NCBI GenBank assembly: GCA_002496845.1
Contig: DALQ01000055.1
Location: 1 to 24,967, forward strand
DNA: 24,967 nucleotides
Source of the DNA: Euryarchaeota archaeon UBA495
GTDB lineage: Archaea; Thermoplasmatota; Poseidoniia; Poseidoniales; Poseidoniaceae
Reading direction: 5' to 3'
The stretch's first letter is position 1. The number at the start of each line of letters is the position of its first letter. Under the pieces are notes generated by a model. It saw only the letters and a list, made by a program, of their open reading frames with translations. It was not told the DNA's origin and did no database searches. Of this stretch, positions 22,541 to 24,967 are shown piece after piece. The position numbers were made by a program, and so were the translations under genes.

Positions 22541-24967
22541 GCACGAGGAAGACCAACCCGTGGCCCCAATGGGCCAACTCGAAAACCGAAGCCTCACCGA
22601 GGAAATGCGGACGTCGTACATCAACTACGCCATGTCGGTGATCATCGGTCGGGCCCTCCCTGACGCCCGTGACGGGCTCAAGCCCGTGCACCGACGTGTG
22701 CTCTACGGGATGTTCGAAGGCGGTTACACGCACGACAAGAAGTACTCGAAATCGGCGCGTTCTGTCGGTGAAGTGATGGGGAAATACCACCCCCACGGCG
22801 ATTCGTCGATCTACGAGACCATGGTCCGGATGGCTCAGGATTTTTCCCTGCGCTACCCGTTGGTGGACGGCCAAGGCAACTTCGGGAGCATCGACGGCGA
22901 CCCACCCGCGGCCATGCGGTACACGGAGAGCAGGCTTGACCGGATCGCAGGGCACATGCTCGAAGACATCCGTAAGGACACGGTCACTTTCCAACCGAAC
23001 TTCGACGACAGCGAACAGGAACCTACGGTGTTGCCCTCTCGCCTTCCAAACCTGCTGCTGAACGGCTCGGACGGCATTGCCGTCGGTATGGCGACGCGCA
23101 TCCCGCCGCACAACCTGACCGAAGTGGCTTCCGCGATTCATCTTCACGTCGAGCGCGTGCTTGCAGGCGAAGTGGACGGCGATGGCCGCCCGCTCATCAG
23201 CATCAAGGAATACATGGAGCGCGTGCAGGGGCCCGACTTCCCCACAGGCGCGAAGATCCACGGCATCGACGGGATCGAGGACATGTACCGCACCGGCAAA
23301 GGTCGCTTCCACGTCCGATCCCGCTGTGAAGTGGTGGAGGACGGCCGCTCGTCGTCCATCGTCGTCCATGAGATTCCGTACCAGGTCAAGAAGGCCGCCA
23401 TGCTCGAGCACATTGCCGATCTGGTGTCCAAAGATACCGTGGTGGGCATCCGCGACATTCGGGACGAGTCTTCGAAGGAAGGCATCCGTGTGGTCATCGA
23501 GGTGAAGAACAACGCCGACCCCCATGCCGTGCTCAACCAGCTGTACGCCTCAAGCCGGCTGCAGGAATCCTACAGCGCCAACATGATGGCCATCGTTGAC
23601 GGTCGTCCCGTGCTGATGACGCTTCCTCACATGCTCCACGTTCACGTGGCGCATCGCGAACAAGTGATCGAGCGTCGTGCTGCGCACGAACTCGACAAGG
23701 CCCGCGCTCGAGCGCACATCCTCGAGGGCCTGGTGCTCGCCCAGCAACGCATCGACGACGTGGTCGCTGCGGGCAAAGCAAGCCGAAGCCGCGACCATTT
23801 CGAATCGGTGCTGCGTGGCGAGGAAACGATCGCTGGCATCAAGCCGTTTTCCTTCTCGGAAGCGCAAGCCAAGTCCATCGCAGAACGCCGCTTGTACCAG
23901 TTGAGCCAAATCGACGTGGAAAAGGTCCAGCAGGAACACGCTGACGTCCAAGCCACCATCCTCGACTTGGAGGACATCATGGCGAAGCGCGAGCGCCGCC
24001 TGCACATCATGCTGGAGGAACTCGACACGCTCGTGGACCGGCATGGAGACGACCGCCGCAGCGAAATCGACCCTATGCCGTTGTCGATGGACCGTGAAGA
24101 CCTCATCGAGGAACGCGCCATCGTCATCACCCTCTCGCAGGACGGCTACGTGCGTCACATGCCTGTGGACGATTTCCGGGTTCAGAACCGCGGTGGAAAG
24201 GGGCTGAAAGGCGTCACCACAAAGCAAGAGGACACGCCGATGCAGATCATCACTTGTTTCAGCAAGGACCGGTTGCTCATCTTCACCGACCAAGGGCGTG
24301 TCTACGGCCTGAAGGCGTGGGAAGTGCCGCGCGGTTCACGCCAAGCCCGAGGCAGCCACGTGAGGAACCTCTTGGAGGGTCTTCGCGAGGAGGAGCGAAT
24401 CATCAACATCCTGCCGATCAGCAAGGACGTCATCGAAGCGCCTGGCGACCTCGACCTCGTGTTCGCCACGCGGGAAGGTCGTGTCAAGCGCAGCCGTTTG
24501 CAAGAATACGTTCGCATCAACCGGAACGGCAAGTTCGCGCTCAAATTGGCCACGGAAACCGACACGCTGGTCGGTGTTCGCCTCCTGACCAAGGACGACC
24601 ACGTGATGCTCGTGACGGAGCGTGCCATGGCGGTGCGTTTCCATCCGGCCGAACAGAAGGAGAAGGTGGACAAGGACACCGGCGAAACGACCGTTTCGGA
24701 AACGGTGCGTGTGCAAGGGCGCATCAGCCAGGGTGTTGCAGGAATCAACCTGAACGAGGGCGACCGTGTCGTGGGCATGATCGTCGCAGCAGCGCACGAC
24801 ACCACCATCCTCACCATCACCCGAAACGGCATGGCCAAGCGCAGCCGTCTTGGCGACGGTGAGATGCATCCCGCCTTCGATGACAACGGGGACCGGAAAA
24901 CCGGAAAGGACGGCGAACCCGGTTTTGAGCGCGACGGCTACCGTCGCTCAAGCCGAGGCACCAAGGG
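22530..24967 (+). CDS. gyrA: DNA gyrase subunit A (3' end beyond the window)
   Basis: The first 812 codons of the breakage-reunion subunit of gyrase, open to the window edge. MRTSYINYAMSVIIGRALPD, DGLKPVHRRVLYGMFEGG and KSARSVGEVMGKYHPHGD form the winged-helix/CAP region. The catalytic tyrosine that bonds to DNA is Tyr131 in AAMRYTESRL. The tower and coiled-coil parts follow, then the beta-pinwheel begins with QNRGGKG at 552-558, a variant of the GyrA-box (QRRGGKG) needed to wrap DNA and supercoil it; topoisomerase IV ParC lacks it. The sequence near the window edge (FDDNGDRKTGKDG) is a polar segment within the late pinwheel. Start: TTG at 22530, backed by the ribosome-binding site, with an 11-base overlap with gyrB. 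Confidence 0.95.
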   Translation, partial: MTSEHEEDQPVAPMGQLENRSLTEEMRTSYINYAMSVIIGRALPDARDGLKPVHRRVLYGMFEGGYTHDKKYSKSARSVGEVMGKYHPHGDSSIYETMVRMAQDFSLRYPLVDGQGNFGSIDGDPPAAMRYTESRLDRIAGHMLEDIRKDTVTFQPNFDDSEQEPTVLPSRLPNLLLNGSDGIAVGMATRIPPHNLTEVASAIHLHVERVLAGEVDGDGRPLISIKEYMERVQGPDFPTGAKIHGIDGIEDMYRTGKGRFHVRSRCEVVEDGRSSSIVVHEIPYQVKKAAMLEHIADLVSKDTVVGIRDIRDESSKEGIRVVIEVKNNADPHAVLNQLYASSRLQESYSANMMAIVDGRPVLMTLPHMLHVHVAHREQVIERRAAHELDKARARAHILEGLVLAQQRIDDVVAAGKASRSRDHFESVLRGEETIAGIKPFSFSEAQAKSIAERRLYQLSQIDVEKVQQEHADVQATILDLEDIMAKRERRLHIMLEELDTLVDRHGDDRRSEIDPMPLSMDREDLIEERAIVITLSQDGYVRHMPVDDFRVQNRGGKGLKGVTTKQEDTPMQIITCFSKDRLLIFTDQGRVYGLKAWEVPRGSRQARGSHVRNLLEGLREEERIINILPISKDVIEAPGDLDLVFATREGRVKRSRLQEYVRINRNGKFALKLATETDTLVGVRLLTKDDHVMLVTERAMAVRFHPAEQKEKVDKDTGETTVSETVRVQGRISQGVAGINLNEGDRVVGMIVAAAHDTTILTITRNGMAKRSRLGDGEMHPAFDDNGDRKTGKDGEPGFERDGYRRSSRGTK

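Noticed and set aside
20966..22624. 552-codon open frame antisense to gyrB
   Set aside because: GyrB motifs are complete on the plus strand; the antisense frame is open only through codon bias.
22497..23525. 342-codon open frame antisense to gyrA
   Set aside because: Shadow of gyrA, which is intact from 22530 to the window end.

Overview
The window reads as a gene-dense piece of an archaeal chromosome, most likely a planktonic euryarchaeon of the Marine Group II/III (Poseidoniales-like) type. Archaeal markers are a partial ribosomal protein eS6, an Orc1/Cdc6 initiator, a Dph2-type diphthamide enzyme and an archaeal-type Hpt phosphoribosyltransferase. They sit beside genes of bacterial character: a class II CCA-adding enzyme, an acyl-CoA dehydrogenase and a gyrB-gyrA operon. 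GC content is visibly high, intergenic space is tiny, and the only gap over 200 bases lies upstream of gyrB. The lineage assignment is an inference from gene content; no rRNA is present.

Layout. Bases 1-3662 are a minus-strand run: eS6 (its 3' end lies outside the window), orc1/cdc6, dph2, hpt and a GcvH-like protein. The GcvH-like gene is divergent from a plus-strand acyl-CoA dehydrogenase (3766-4935). Next come a minus-strand EF-hand protein and a bacterial-type CCA-adding enzyme (4936-7157), divergent from a small ParB/SerK-like gene (7213-7620). A cytosolic M61 peptidase and a small membrane protein follow on minus (7592-10021), then a DUF2085 membrane protein on plus (10095-10841).

Bases 10842-14281 hold three minus-strand genes: a thymidylate-kinase-like protein with a long C-terminal extension, a three-helix membrane protein, and a secreted M28 peptidase. 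Divergent from these are a 1394-residue secreted, membrane-anchored PKD metallopeptidase and a second secreted membrane-anchored protein (14370-19564). Then come aroD on minus (19565-20359) and gyrB-gyrA on plus (20588 to the window end, gyrA incomplete).

Themes. (1) Information processing: eS6, Orc1, Dph2 (which modifies elongation factor 2), the CCA enzyme and gyrase. (2) A surface protein-degradation block of M28 peptidase, PKD peptidase and an anchored partner, consistent with a heterotroph that uses protein. (3) Central metabolism: fatty-acid oxidation, purine salvage and shikimate. No CRISPR array, insertion sequence, phage gene, tRNA or rRNA was found. The most unusual points are a GcvH-like protein whose lipoyl-lysine position is tyrosine, a thymidylate-kinase-like protein with an altered P-loop and a winged-helix-like tail, and three convergent gene pairs whose stop codons abut as the same TGATCA palindrome.
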